A stretch of 39,110 bases of DNA from Prorocentrum cordatum (taxonomy: Eukaryota > Sar > Dinophyceae > Prorocentrales > Prorocentraceae). Made by a program: the position numbers and the translations under genes. This document shows positions 1 to 8,241 of this stretch, piece by piece. Within the stretch, counting starts at the first letter, position 1. Each line of letters opens with the position of its first letter. The stretch spans positions 1 to 39,110 of the forward strand of contig CAUYUJ010008603.1 of assembly GCA_963575745.1 (NCBI GenBank), in the 5' to 3' direction. A model generated the notes under the pieces. That model was not told the origin of the DNA. It searched no databases and saw only the letters and a program-made list of their open reading frames with translations.

Positions 1-736
1 TACTCGTAGTGGCGAGGAACTGCGGAGTGATTGGGATCGTGCTTTCCGTCGTGCACGCCGCGGCTACCCCCTTCGCAGCCGCCCCGATGATCGCATACGC
101 TCCCAGGACGAGAAACCCGACGTAGATGACGTGCTGGCTCATGAACTACACCTATGGAAGGAGGATCCTAACCCTTGGAGTTTCTAGGGGTGGCGCTCTA
201 AGACTGGGCGTTCGAAAACAGCTGGCGCATCCCGTAGCTCTGCGCCTGCCGGCGCAGAGAGCTCTTCTCCGCGGAGGGGCCGATCCACCAGCATACCGCG
301 GAGAGGCATCCAGAGCAGGGCGCGCAATCGCAGCCGCAGCAAGAGCATCCCAAGGGTACGTGGATATCCGTTGGCGGGTCGGCCGCGTTGCAGGACGCAT
401 ACGATGTACCCAGACAAGCCCCATGAGCACCTCAGCAACACCAAGAGCGCGACGAGACGTGAGCAAGAAGCTCGGACACTCCACCAGCAACAGGCTCTTG
501 ACGAAATGTCCGAGGTTTCCACCGATCGGGCTGATGACGTGGATGACGCGCAGGTCCGCAGAGATAGCAGTTCGACTCCCGCATCTGGTCCTGCACCTAC
601 CAGGGAAGCGAGCCACGCGTTTCTGGACGCTCGTATGACTTTGTTGGAGGAACACGTACGGCAGTGGGCTCTGGTAGTATATGCACTGTATTGCACAACT
701 GCAGAATGTACTATTTTCCATTATGATTCTGGGTAG
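1..736 (+). pseudogene. Arg/Ser-rich ORF, copy 1 (5' truncated by window, internal stop)
   Basis: This is a second copy of the intact Arg/Ser-rich gene at 38,318-39,058. It aligns base for base with a constant offset of 38,322 and scattered substitutions. The window opens in the second codon, so the start lies outside. Reading in frame from base 2, a TAG at 185-187 replaces the TGG (Trp) of the intact copy, in the conserved stretch PWSFWEWRSK. The frame then stays open to the TAG at 734-736, so little else is damaged. The downstream part encodes a Gln/Glu-rich, probably helical stretch (RREQEARTLHQQQ) and a hydrophobic C-terminus. No known domain is recognised. Read-through or re-initiation cannot be excluded, but a recent nonsense mutation is the simplest reading. 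Confidence 0.6.
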
Positions 737-1140
737 AGCGAGTTGGGAAATGGGATGTTGCTTCAATTTGACATCCGTTGGTCAGTTCTTCGATGCAGGT
801 TTCTATAATCTATACTGGTGCTATTTATTCTGCTGTGGCGATGCTGCTGATTATTATACTCGCCGTTTTTGCCTCTGACTCTTGGAGATTGCTAGGTTTC
901 TTCGGGTGTGCGGCAGTGGGCTGCGATGGTGCATGGTCTGACGTCCAGTACTGGGGTTATCTTATGATTCACCGCTCCATCAGTACTGGGTGATGTCGTT
1001 ACTTTGCCGCACCGGGAGATAGGCAGTATTATCGACGGAGTGGCCGCTACCACGGTGCAGTGGATTCCTTCTGTGCTCCCCTCCTGTTGTGAGTTGTTCG
1101 GGCCCCCTCTCCTGGACAGAGTCATTCTAGCCTCTCCTCG
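737..1140 (+). repeat. Tail segment of the mobile family, copy 1
   Basis: Non-coding. It begins directly after the Arg/Ser-rich ORF with a segment resembling 16,807-17,170 downstream of the Helitron helicase, and 3,437-3,750. Shared landmarks are a stretch around GGGATGTTGC, a TTATTCTGCT block, ACTCGCCGTT, TTCCTTCGGGTGTC-like sequence, and a stretch around GGCCGCTA/CACGGTGCAGTG. The same tail therefore follows two unrelated coding regions. Confidence 0.7.
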
Positions 1141-1144
1141 ATGG

Positions 1145-1178
1145 GTGAGTCGTTCGGCGAGGGGCCTGAACGATTCAC
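1145..1178 (+). other. Conserved hairpin (copy 1)
   Basis: A 13-bp stem (1145-1157 with 1166-1178) encloses the 8-base loop CGAGGGGC. Two positions are G:T wobbles; the rest are Watson-Crick pairs. The same loop and stem recur at 3,756, 17,230, 17,271 and 19,225. The hairpin marks the point where the minisatellite flips orientation. It lies in the tail, where Helitrons carry a terminal hairpin; that role is inferred. Confidence 0.7.
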
Positions 1179-1371
1179 ACAAGGAAGAACCCGAACGACT
1201 CGCCCCAGGGCGAGGAGCCCCAATTACTCACACCACCTGAAGTCTGGCCCAGCACGTGCACTCTCTGAGTTCCGTGAGTCTTCAGATCTGGTGATAGGGA
1301 CCGATCTGGGAGGCGAGTTTCTCCTTCTGTTTCTCTTCTACCTCTCCCTCCGAACCGCCGCCAGCGCCCGA

Positions 1372-1546
1372 CTTCATGGGCGAGCCTGATCAGTTTAGCA
1401 TCTCTTGCCGCGTGCGCACTGCAGGACAGGTCGGGGAAGATCGCTGGGTCGTCGACGCCGTCGTCCATAGAATTGTCGTGTCCGAAGTCATCGTTGTCCT
1501 CGTAAGCGTGGATCTTGTCGTCGTCGTCGACGTCGCCGCCAGCATC
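1372..1546 (-). pseudogene. Antisense acidic exon relic, copy 1
   Basis: Read on the minus strand, this encodes an acidic stretch (DAGGDVDDDDKIHAYEDND, then MDDGVDDPAIFPDLSC and AKLIRLAHEVGRW). It is near-identical in protein sense to 3,839-4,165 and related to 37,362-37,523. A possible splice acceptor (CTCACAG) lies just 5' of it on the minus strand. Relative to copy 2, an ~8-bp deletion near 1,360 shifts the frame after VGRW. Function is unknown; it may be an exon of a captured host gene. Confidence 0.4.
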
Positions 1547-1554
1547 TGTGAGTC

Positions 1555-1675
1555 GTTGTGACCTCTCGTCCTTCGTGGTATGAGTCTTTCGGGCCCTTCC
1601 TTATGCGTGAGTGGTTCGGGCTTCCCTTGGGGTGGTCGTTGGGGCCTCTCTTTCTGGAGTGAGTCGTTGAGGCTG
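1555..1675 (+). repeat. ~27-bp minisatellite (GTGTGAGTCGTTCGGGC...), short array
   Basis: Degenerate units built on GTGAGTCGTTCGGGC followed by a CT-rich part (CTCCTCGTCCTGG or CTTCCTTGTG). This is the first of about eleven arrays of the same motif in the window. Confidence 0.75.
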
Positions 1676-1684
1676 GTGCTTGTG

Positions 1685-1775
1685 TTACAGCAATCCTAAG
1701 AAACATTATGCGTAATCTCCAAACACTGGTAAGCATGATGCCAACCGAGCTGCTGGCCCGAGCCCTCCCCCCTGC
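1685..1775 (+). repeat. Relic of helicase intron/exon-2 junction
   Basis: The stretch TATGCGTAATCTCCA followed by GTAAGCATGATG and GAGCTGCTGGCC matches the 3' end of the helicase intron and the first codons of exon 2 (13,935-13,985: TATGCAAGATTTCCAG, then GTGAGCATGATG, GAGCTGCTGGGC). About 24 of the 30 exon bases agree. It no longer lies in a helicase frame. Confidence 0.6.
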
Positions 1776-1924
1776 TTGCTCTGGGTGGCTCTGTTTTCGT
1801 CGATCTCATGTCGACGTTGCTCTGTGCCGTGCGGAGGCCAGTCGAGAAGAACCAGACAAATTCGAACTGCATAGGAGCGCAAGACAGAGCTAATGCAGGA
1901 GTTCGGTGTTCTGTGCGTCGCAGA
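1776..1924 (+). other. Spacer of the 2.61-kb unit, no gene seen
   Basis: Repeated at about 4,391-4,553. No convincing coding signal; it links the intron-junction relic to the large minisatellite. Confidence 0.5.
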
Positions 1925-2590
1925 TATGTGAATCGTTGGTTCCTCGTGGTGTGAATCGTTGGGGCCCTTTGTCCTTCCTGGTGTGAGACCTTCGGGCTCC
2001 TCCTTGTGTGAGAGTCGTTCAGGTTCCTCGTGATGTGGGTCGTTCGGGCCCCTCGTCCTGGTGTGCGTCGTTCGGGCCTCTCCTTGTGTGTGAATAGTTC
2101 CGTCTCCTCGTGGTGTGCGTCGTTGGGGCCCTTCGTCCATCGTGGTGGAAGTGCTTCGGGCACTTCCTTGTGTGTGAGTCGTTCGGGCTCCTCGTGGTGT
2201 GAGTCGTGCCGGCCCCTCGTCTTGGTGTGACTCGTTCGGGCTCCTCCTTGTGTGGGAGTCGTTCGGGATCCTCGTGGTGTGAGTGGTTAGGCCCCTCGTC
2301 CTGGTGTGAGTCGTTCGGGCTCCGCCTGGCGTGTGAATACGTTGGGCTCCTCGCTGTGCGAGTCGTTCGGGCTCCTGGCCCTGGTGTGAGTCGCTCTGAC
2401 GCCTCCTTGCGTGTGAGTTGTTCGGGCTGCTCGTGGTGTGAGTCGTTCGGGGTCTCTCGTCCTGGTGGAGTCGTTCGGGCTGTCGTCCTGGGGTGAGTCG
2501 TTCGGGCCCCTCCCAGTGTGTGAGTTGTTGGGGCTCTCTGCGGTGTGAATCGTGGGGGCCTTTCGTCCTGGTGTGAGTCGTTAAGGCGTC
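1925..2590 (+). repeat. ~27-bp minisatellite, large array A
   Basis: About 24 degenerate units of the GTGTGAGTCGTTCGGGC motif. CT-rich halves alternate between CTCCTCGTGGT, CCCTCGTCCTG and TCCTCCTTGTGT. The minus strand is free of stops in more than one frame, which produces long Thr/Arg/Pro-rich open frames that I regard as artefacts. Confidence 0.9.
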
Positions 2591-2954
2591 TCCTTGCATG
2601 TGTGTTGTGGAGCGATGTACCTGCGCGTCGTGAACGTTGCTGCGATGGCAAATTCTTGCAACCCCGCTAGTGGTCCCCCAAGGGTCGCCATGCAGACGAG
2701 ATTTGCGCGAGAAGAAGCGTCTCTCTGCCCGCCCTCCACAAGCATGAAGAGACGTTTGCCATAACCACCCTCCACAGGTGACTCCGTGTATTGGAATTTA
2801 AATGCGTGGTAACCGCGTGGTAGGTAGAGGTAATGAGCATAGAACTCCAAGTCGTTCTGAATGCATACTGAACGCTACGCGTTATCTCCATTCACTGGCG
2901 CGCATGATGCCAACCGAGCTGCTGGCCTGGCCCCTCCCCTCTCCCCCGCTGCAA
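2591..2954 (+). repeat. Non-coding block with second intron-junction relic
   Basis: Repeated at 5,213-5,584. It holds AATGAGCATAG and GTTATCTCCA followed by GCATGATG and GAGCTGCTGGCC. These match, in the same order, the sequence at the end of the helicase intron (AATGAGCATAGCTC at ~13,896) and the start of exon 2. No gene is seen. Confidence 0.6.
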
Positions 2955-3292
2955 GGCTTCGCGGTGTTTTCCTATCTCTGCCGGTTCGTGTTATCCCGGC
3001 TTTGCTTCTTCCTGGGAGTCGAGACTAGGGACTGGGCTCCACAGGGGAGTGTGCTAACAGTTAGGGCCCACAAGGATTTTGCCGTCAGAGGGCAGAAGGC
3101 GTTACGATTCAGTCGCGATTTTCCGTAGACATTGTGGTGCAAGTCAGGCTGGCCCAAGCTAGTCTCGACCAGTGCCCATCCATCTGCGTGAGGTTCTACC
3201 GTGAGCTCCACGTATCACTTGTGCTGTGAGTTTAGCTCCGCACGGACGTTATTCTTCCCAATACCTGAGGGCGTGCAGCCGAGTTCACAGAG
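2955..3292 (+). repeat. Leader module (5' region of the mobile family), copy A
   Basis: A ~340-bp segment immediately before an OTU start codon. It is nearly identical to 5,585-5,922 and more distantly related to 36,025-36,305 and 38,000-38,317. Landmarks are TTCCTGGGAGTCGAGAC, a relict SL at 3,122, and CAGTGAG/CTGTGAG + TTTAGCTC shortly before the coding start. It is probably the 5' UTR and promoter-proximal region fossilised from a processed transcript. Confidence 0.65.
3122..3143 (+). other. Relict dinoflagellate spliced leader (leader A)
   Basis: 18 of 22 bases match the known dinoflagellate trans-spliced leader. Mismatches are at SL positions 8 (A), 13 (G), 17 (T) and 18 (G). It lies 150 bp upstream of the OTU start codon. 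Relict SLs in genomic DNA are known as marks of mRNAs that were reverse-transcribed and re-integrated. Confidence 0.65.
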
Positions 3293-3436
3293 ATGCCAGT
3301 CGTGGACTTACGTGAGGTTTACGCGCCCTTGCCCCAAGCGGTGCGAGAATTGCAGGGGATGCTGATGGAGACGATGCCTACAGGTGGAGACGGTGCGTGC
3401 GCCATTTATTCTGTGTGGGGCGAGTGGGAGAGGGGC
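3293..3436 (+). pseudogene. Truncated OTU protease exon
   Basis: The first 144 bp are nearly identical to the OTU frame at 5,923. They include the start ATG and the catalytic-type motif GDGACAIYS (GDGACAIHS in the full copy). Homology ends abruptly at AGGGGC (3,431-3,436), and the next base begins a tail segment (TTATTCTGCT). The fragment therefore joins the 5' end of the element to its 3' tail with all of Rep and helicase missing. That is the structure of an internally deleted, non-autonomous copy. Confidence 0.7.
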
Positions 3437-3750
3437 TTATTCTGCTCAGGTGATGCTGCTGATTACTGTACTCGCCGTTTTTGCTTCTGACCCTGGGAGA
3501 TTGCTAGGTTTCTTCGGGTGTGCGGCAGTGGGCTGCGATGGTGCATGGTCTCACGTCCAGTACTGGGATTACCTGATGATTCACCGCTGCATCAGTACTG
3601 GGTGATGTCGTTACCTTGCCGCACCGGGAGATAGCAGTATTATCGACGGTGTGGCCGCTACCACGGTGCAGTGATTTCCTTCGGTGATCTCCTCCTGTTG
3701 TGAGTTGTTCGGGTCCCCTTTCCTGGACAGAGTCGTTCTGGCCTCTCTTC
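3437..3750 (+). repeat. Tail segment, copy 2
   Basis: Matches 825-1,140 and the tail after the helicase at 16,890-17,170. It begins exactly at the break in the truncated OTU fragment. Non-coding. Confidence 0.75.
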
Positions 3751-3755
3751 GATGA

Positions 3756-3789
3756 GTGAGTCGTTCGGCGAGGGGCCTGAACGACTCAT
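3756..3789 (+). other. Conserved hairpin (copy 2)
   Basis: Stem 3,756-3,768 with 3,777-3,789, loop CGAGGGGC. The two differences from a perfect stem are both G:T wobbles. Confidence 0.7.
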
Positions 3790-3838
3790 ACAAGGAAGAA
3801 CCCGAACGACTCGCCCCAGGGCGAGGAGCCCCAATTAC

Positions 3839-4165
3839 TCACACCACCTGAAGTCTGGCCCAGCACGTGCACTCTCTGAGTTCCGTGAGTCTACAGATCT
3901 GGTCAAGGGGGCCGATCTGGGAGGCGAGTTTCTCCTTCTGTTTCTCTTCTACCTCTCCCTCCGAACCTGCCGCCTGCCGCCAGCGCCCGACTTCATGGGC
4001 GAGCCTGATCAGTTTAGCATTTCGTGCCGCGTGCGCACTGCAGGACAGGTCGGGGAAGATCGCTGGGTCGTCGACGCCGTCGTCCATAGAATTGTCGTGT
4101 CCGAACTCATCGTTGTCATCGTAAGCATGGACCTTGTCGTCGTCGTCGACGTCGCCGCCAGCATC
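3839..4165 (-). pseudogene. Antisense acidic ORF fragment, copy 2 (longest)
   Basis: Minus-strand frame from 4,165 to a stop at 3,839. It begins with an Asp-rich segment (DAGGDVDDDDKVHAYDDND), then MDDGVDDPAIFPDLSC, AKLIRLAHEVGRW, and a charged stretch (EGEVEEKQKEKLASQIG) that the frameshifted copy 1 lacks. The protein sequence is conserved between copies on the strand opposite to the transposon genes. A CGCAG or CACAG acceptor-like site precedes it. No domain is recognised. It may be a captured exon. Confidence 0.4.
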
Positions 4166-4182
4166 TGCGAGTCGTTGTGACC

Positions 4183-4300
4183 TCTCGTCCTTCGTGGTAT
4201 GAGTCTTTCGGGCCCTTCCTTGTGTGTGTGTGTGAGTGGTTCGGGCTTCCCTTGGGTTAGTCGTTGGGGCTTCTCGTTCTGGAGTGAGTCGTTGAGACTG
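4183..4300 (+). repeat. ~27-bp minisatellite, short array (copy B)
   Basis: Counterpart of 1,555-1,675 in the second 2.61-kb unit, with a local (GT)n expansion near 4,220. Confidence 0.75.
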
Positions 4301-4309
4301 GTCCTTGTG

Positions 4310-4390
4310 TTACAGCACTCCTAAGAAACATTATGCGTAATCTCCAAGCACTAGTAAGCACGATGCCAACCGAGCTGCTGGCCCGAGCCC
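4310..4390 (+). repeat. Relic of helicase intron/exon-2 junction (copy B)
   Basis: Counterpart of 1,685-1,775: TATGCGTAATCTCCA, GTAAGCACGATG, GAGCTGCTGGCC. Confidence 0.55.
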
Positions 4391-4554
4391 TCCCCCCTGC
4401 ACTGCCCTGGGTGGCTCTGCCTTCGTCGATCTCATGTCGACGTTGCTCTGTGCTGTGCGGAGGCCTGTCGAGAAGAACCAGGGACATTCGAACTGCATAG
4501 GAGCGCAAGACAGAGCTAATGCAGGAGTTCGGTGTTCTGTGCGTCGCACATATG

Positions 4555-5212
4555 TGAATCGTTGGTTCCTCGTGGTGTGCATCGTTGGGGCCCTTCGCCC
4601 TTCCTGGTGTGAGTCCTTCGGGCCCCTCCTTGTGTGTGAGTCGTTCAGGCTCTTCGTGATGTGAGTAGTTCGGGCCCCTCGTCCTGGTGTGCGTCGTTCG
4701 GGCTCCTCCTTGTGTGTGAATAGTTCCGTCTCCTCGTGGTGTGCGTCGTTGGGGCACCTCGTCTTTCGTGGTGGAAGTGCTTCGGGTACTTCCTTGTGTG
4801 TGAGTCGTTCGGGCTCCTCGTGGTGTGAGTCGTTCGGGCCCCTCGTCCTGGTGTGACTCGTTCGGGCTCCTCTTTGTGTGGGAGTCGTTCGGGTTCCTCG
4901 TGGTGTGAGTGGTTGGCCCCTCGTCCTGGTGTGAGTCGTTCGGGCTCCGCCTGGTGTGTGAATAGGTTGGGCTCCTCGCTGTGTGAGTCGTTCGGGCTCC
5001 TGGCCCTGGTGTGAGTCGCTCTGACGCCTTTTTGCGTGTGAGTTGTTCGGGCTGCTCGTGGTGTGAGTCGTTCGGGGTCTCTCGTCCTGGTGGAGTCGTT
5101 CGGGCTGTCGTTCTGGGGTGAGTCGTTCGGGCCCCTCCCAGTATGTGAGTTGTTGGGGCTCTCTGCGGTATGAATCGTGGGGGCCTTTCGTTCTGGTGTG
5201 AGTCGTTAAGGC
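4555..5212 (+). repeat. ~27-bp minisatellite, large array B
   Basis: Counterpart of array A at 1,925-2,590, with the same order of unit variants. The two arrays were therefore duplicated as a block rather than expanded independently. Confidence 0.9.
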
Positions 5213-5584
5213 GTCTCCATGCATGTGTGTTGTGGAGCGCTGTGCCTGCGCGTCGTGAACGTTGCTGCGATGGCAAGGTCTTGCAACCCCGCTAGTGGTC
5301 CCCCAAGGGTCGCCATGCAGACGAGATTTGCGCGAGAAGGATCGTCTCTCTGCCCGCCCTCCACAAACATGAAGAGACGTTTGCCAGAACCACCCTCCAC
5401 AGGTGACTCCGTGCATTGGAATGTAAATGTGTGGTAACCGCGTGGTATGTGGAGGTAATGAGCATAGCTCTCCTAGTCGTACTGAACGCATTCATTCTGA
5501 ACACTATGCGTTATCTCCATTCACTGGCGCGCATGATGCCAACCGAGCTGCTGGCCTGGCCCCATCCCCTCTCCCCCGCTGCAA
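5213..5584 (+). repeat. Non-coding block with intron-junction relic (copy B)
   Basis: Counterpart of 2,591-2,954. Together with array B it reproduces, in order, the minisatellite, GCGTCTCCATG, AATGAGCATAGCTC and GAGCTGCTGG landmarks found across the helicase intron and exon-2 start (13,589-13,985). Confidence 0.6.
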
Positions 5585-5696
5585 GGCTTCGCGGTGTTTT
5601 CCTATCTCTGTCGGTTCGTGTTCTCCCGGCTTTGCTTATTCCTGGGAGTCGAGACTAGGGACTGGGCTCCACAGGGGAGTGTGCTAACAGTTAGGG

Positions 5697-5720
5697 TCCA
5701 GAAGCATTTTGCCGTCAGAG
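5697..5720 (+). other. Possible older relict spliced leader
   Basis: Allowing a few single-base gaps, this resembles the SL: TCC, then AG, then CATTTTG, then TCA and AG in order. It lies 32 bp upstream of the clearer relict. Tandem relicts are expected if an element has passed through more than one round of trans-splicing and re-integration. The gapped match makes this tentative. Confidence 0.35.
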
Positions 5721-5751
5721 GGTAGAAGGCGCTACGATTCAGTCGCGATTT

Positions 5752-5773
5752 TCCGTAGACATTGTGGTGCAAG
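5752..5773 (+). other. Relict dinoflagellate spliced leader (leader B)
   Basis: Identical to the relict at 3,122-3,143: 18 of 22 SL bases, mismatches at positions 8, 13, 17 and 18. It lies 150 bp before the OTU start codon. Confidence 0.65.
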
Positions 5774-5922
5774 TCAGGTTGGCCCAAGCTAGTCTCGACC
5801 AGTGCCCATCCATCTGCGCGAGGCTCTACTGCGAGCTCCGCGTATCACTTGTGCAGTGAGTTTAGCTCCGCACGGACGCTATTCTTCCTAATACCTGAGG
5901 GCGTGCAGCAGAGTTCACAGAG

Positions 5923-7375
5923 ATGCCAGTCGTGGACTTACGTGAGGTTTACGCGCCCTTGCCCCGAGCGGTGCGAGAATTGCAGGGGATGCTGATGGAG
6001 ACGATGCCTGCAGCTGGAGACGGTGCGTGCGCCATTCATTCTGCGTGGGGCGAGTGGGAGAGGGGTGAGCTGGTCAAGCGCGACGCTCGCTCGTTTCTCC
6101 GCGAAGCATTCGGTCCCACCGCTGACATCTTCAAATCGAGGCTGTCGTCCGAGGAGCTGCTGGGCGACATGGAATGGGCGCTCTGGGATTTGATCCAACC
6201 CTTTGCGAAGCAGACCAACCCCTTCGGCGCCTCGCTGCACGCTGGAGATAACGAAGGTGAGCACGTGTGGCACTGCCTTCTGCAATCCCATTTCGACGTG
6301 GCTCAGCGCTGCGTTGAGGCATGCCGGGATGAAATATATACGTTCGAAGTGCACAGGGAGTGTAAAGCAAGGATATTGCAAGAGTTTGGTTCTCTCTGCG
6401 TCGAAGAATTTGAGGATGTTTTTTATAATGCCGGTGATGCGATCCTTGGGCTTCTTGGATAAGTACACCGCAGAAGCATCTGATGAGTTATGTGGAAGAC
6501 GCTGCCTGAGCAAGTATGAAGCGCTGTTCGCAAGAACCCCTGGCGCTCGAGAGTGGCACAGAAGTGTCGTTGGGGATGCGCGCCTTCAGAACTCATTCGA
6601 TTTGTTTTTGTTGAGTAAGATCCACGACGTGGTTGACGGCCTCGATTTCGACGGTGGCGTCGACCTGGAACCGATAACGGCTTTCGCAGAGTCTGTCGAC
6701 AAGGCCAGGGAATGCAACTACCAATCTGCTGGCTTGCCCGCCAATTTCTTCAATGCCGTCTATCCTGCTTATTTGGAAGCCATGAGTACGCGCGCATATT
6801 ATTATCTCAGCGATATCGAGCTGCTTGCGCTGGCGCGTTGCAAGATGCAGAATGTAGTTATTTTCGTGCACTGCTCGTCGAGGCACGAGTTGACATACCC
6901 TCGTTCGCACGTCGGAGACCCGAGCCTGCCAGTGGTGGCCACGTCCCTTCGAGATAACGGCGGACAGGGTGCCGTCCGAACACATTTCGAGCGGCTGCGG
7001 GTACGCCCGCAAGAGCAGTTGCCTGAAAGGGGAAGAAGCTCGGGCGGCGATGGCTCCACTGGAGAGGATGGGCACAGAGAGGCGAAGCGCTTGCGAACCC
7101 AGAGTGACAGAGCTCCGGCAGGGCCCCCCGCCGAAGAGAGGAACGGTGGAGACGGGAACGATAGAGCGTCGGGGCAAGTGACGCGGCAGGATGATGGGAG
7201 TGCCGCGGCCAAGCGATCCAGGACAGGGGAGGAGGTCAAGCGAGAGCAGCAGGGTCAGAGTAACGAGTGCGCCCCACTGCCGCCGCCGCCGTCTGGGGCG
7301 CGCGCTGGGCGGCGCGGCATTGGCGGAAGCTCTGGATTGCAACTGAAGCAGGCTTTCGAGACTCATAGTGGATGA
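5923..7375 (+). pseudogene. OTU-type cysteine protease domain of the Helitron (frameshifted)
   Basis: The ATG at 5,923 opens a 179-codon frame with GDGACAIHS (Asp33, Cys36), the usual D-G-x-C nucleophile pattern of OTU proteases. This frame ends at 6,462. The second half continues one frame over from about 6,445 (GFLDKYTAEASDELC...). It carries the rest of the fold: a YYLSDIELLALARC segment, a beta-like NVVIFVHCSS, and THFERL, whose His codon at 6,983-6,985 fits the catalytic OTU histidine. A low-complexity charged linker follows, to a TGA at 7,373-7,375. OTU domains cleave ubiquitin or other linkages; in Helentrons the role is not settled. A single-base shift, not an intron, best explains the break because the two frames overlap. 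Confidence 0.7.
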
Positions 7376-8191
7376 GACGCTTTTTGCGACGATCACGTGA
7401 ATGCTGCGGCAAGCCAGGGCGCAGCCTCGGCAATGCCAGCTGTCGCCGCGAGGGATGGAGGTCAGTGCGTCACGGACATGCTCGATTTCTTGGGGTCCCA
7501 GCTCCCGGGCAAGGCAGGAACGCTGGCGGTCGAGGCAACTGACAAAGACCAAGGCTTGGCTTCGGAGTCAAGCGAAGGTGCTGGCGAGGAGTCTGAAAGC
7601 GAAGAGGGCGACGGCGTGGAGGAGCAATATTTTGCAGTTCGCGCCCATGCTGAGCAGGTGGGTGGAGTGCCCGTAGAAATGGATGTGATTGATGGCCGCT
7701 GCCGAGAACTACGTAAACTCATGCGAGAACGGCCCACGTTGCCGCTGAGAGCTGATGGCGCTAGTTTGACAGTGGCCGACCTGGAAACTGGAGTGAAGTT
7801 GCCGTTGTACTCGTGTCCCTTCCAGGACACCCAGAGCGGCGCTTGCCGTTTTCACACAAATGACCGAGCAGTTTTCCTGCATCATATTACTGGGGGCGCC
7901 ATGGATCGCACGCATGCGAGTATGATACGTGAGATTTGTAACAACGACATTCCTTGGATGACGAATTTGGATTACGTATACGGGGCCATGGCTGTAGCCG
8001 AACGGGAGCGGTGGCCAATGCTGGGTCTGTCGACAACCCGGCGAGCCCTGAACCTGCTCGCTCTGCGGTACAACGACGAGACGACGAGATTTCTGGCCTG
8101 TTTCATATGCGGCCAACTTCACGACCTGCGCAGGGTACCCGCCAGCATATCTGGAGTCGAGTTCCATGTCCTTCGCTTCTGGCAGCGTTGA
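7376..8191 (+). pseudogene. Helitron N-terminal region, downstream of in-frame TGA
   Basis: This continues in the same frame as the OTU half after the TGA at 7,373-7,375, with no other stop for 271 codons, so it is the same polypeptide with one nonsense codon. It begins with an acidic low-complexity stretch (SSEGAGEESESEEGDG). It then has a folded-looking part with scattered cysteines (LYSCPFQ, CRFHTNDRAVFLHHI) and FLACFICGQLHDL, a CxxC-like segment that could bind zinc. The frame ends at 8,191. The following 50 bases hold stops in all useful frames before the Rep frame is entered. A small deletion or a short unrecognised intron lies there. Confidence 0.6.
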
Positions 8192-8241
8192 GATTAGATA
8201 TTGGAAAGAGGCTGCTTTTCAAGATGTTGAAAAGCAATTAA

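Larger units (their letters stand above)
825..3436 (+). repeat. Direct 2.61-kb unit, copy A
   Basis: This unit aligns with 3,437-6,060 at an offset of 2,612 at the left end, drifting to 2,630 at the OTU start because of small indels. It contains, in order, tail, hairpin, antisense acidic relic, minisatellite, intron-junction relics, leader with relict SLs, and the first 144 bases of the OTU frame. Head-to-tail copies fit either tandem duplication or rolling-circle concatemers. Confidence 0.8.
5585..5922 (+). promoter_or_regulatory. Leader module of the Helitron (5' region)
   Basis: Near-identical to 2,955-3,292. It contains a relict SL at 5,752-5,773 and a more decayed SL-like stretch at 5,697-5,720, and leads straight into the OTU ATG at 5,923. 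No core promoter motif can be recognised; dinoflagellates generally lack a canonical TATA box. Confidence 0.5.
3437..6060 (+). repeat. Direct 2.61-kb unit, copy B
   Basis: Second copy of 825-3,436. It ends in the OTU frame, which here continues into the full Helitron coding region instead of jumping to a tail. Confidence 0.8.

Noticed and set aside
1925-2590. CRISPR-like array (regular ~27-bp repeats)
   Set aside because: Units are contiguous and degenerate with no unique spacers, no cas genes, and the context is eukaryotic.
4331-5491. Long minus-strand open frames over the 27-bp minisatellite (also 1,706-2,599, 2,019-2,651, 4,257-5,276, 18,199-19,323, 20,221-20,913)
   Set aside because: The repeat unit lacks stops on the minus strand, so several frames are open at once. 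Composition is periodic Thr/His/Arg/Pro and tracks the DNA repeat, with no start context or conserved boundary.
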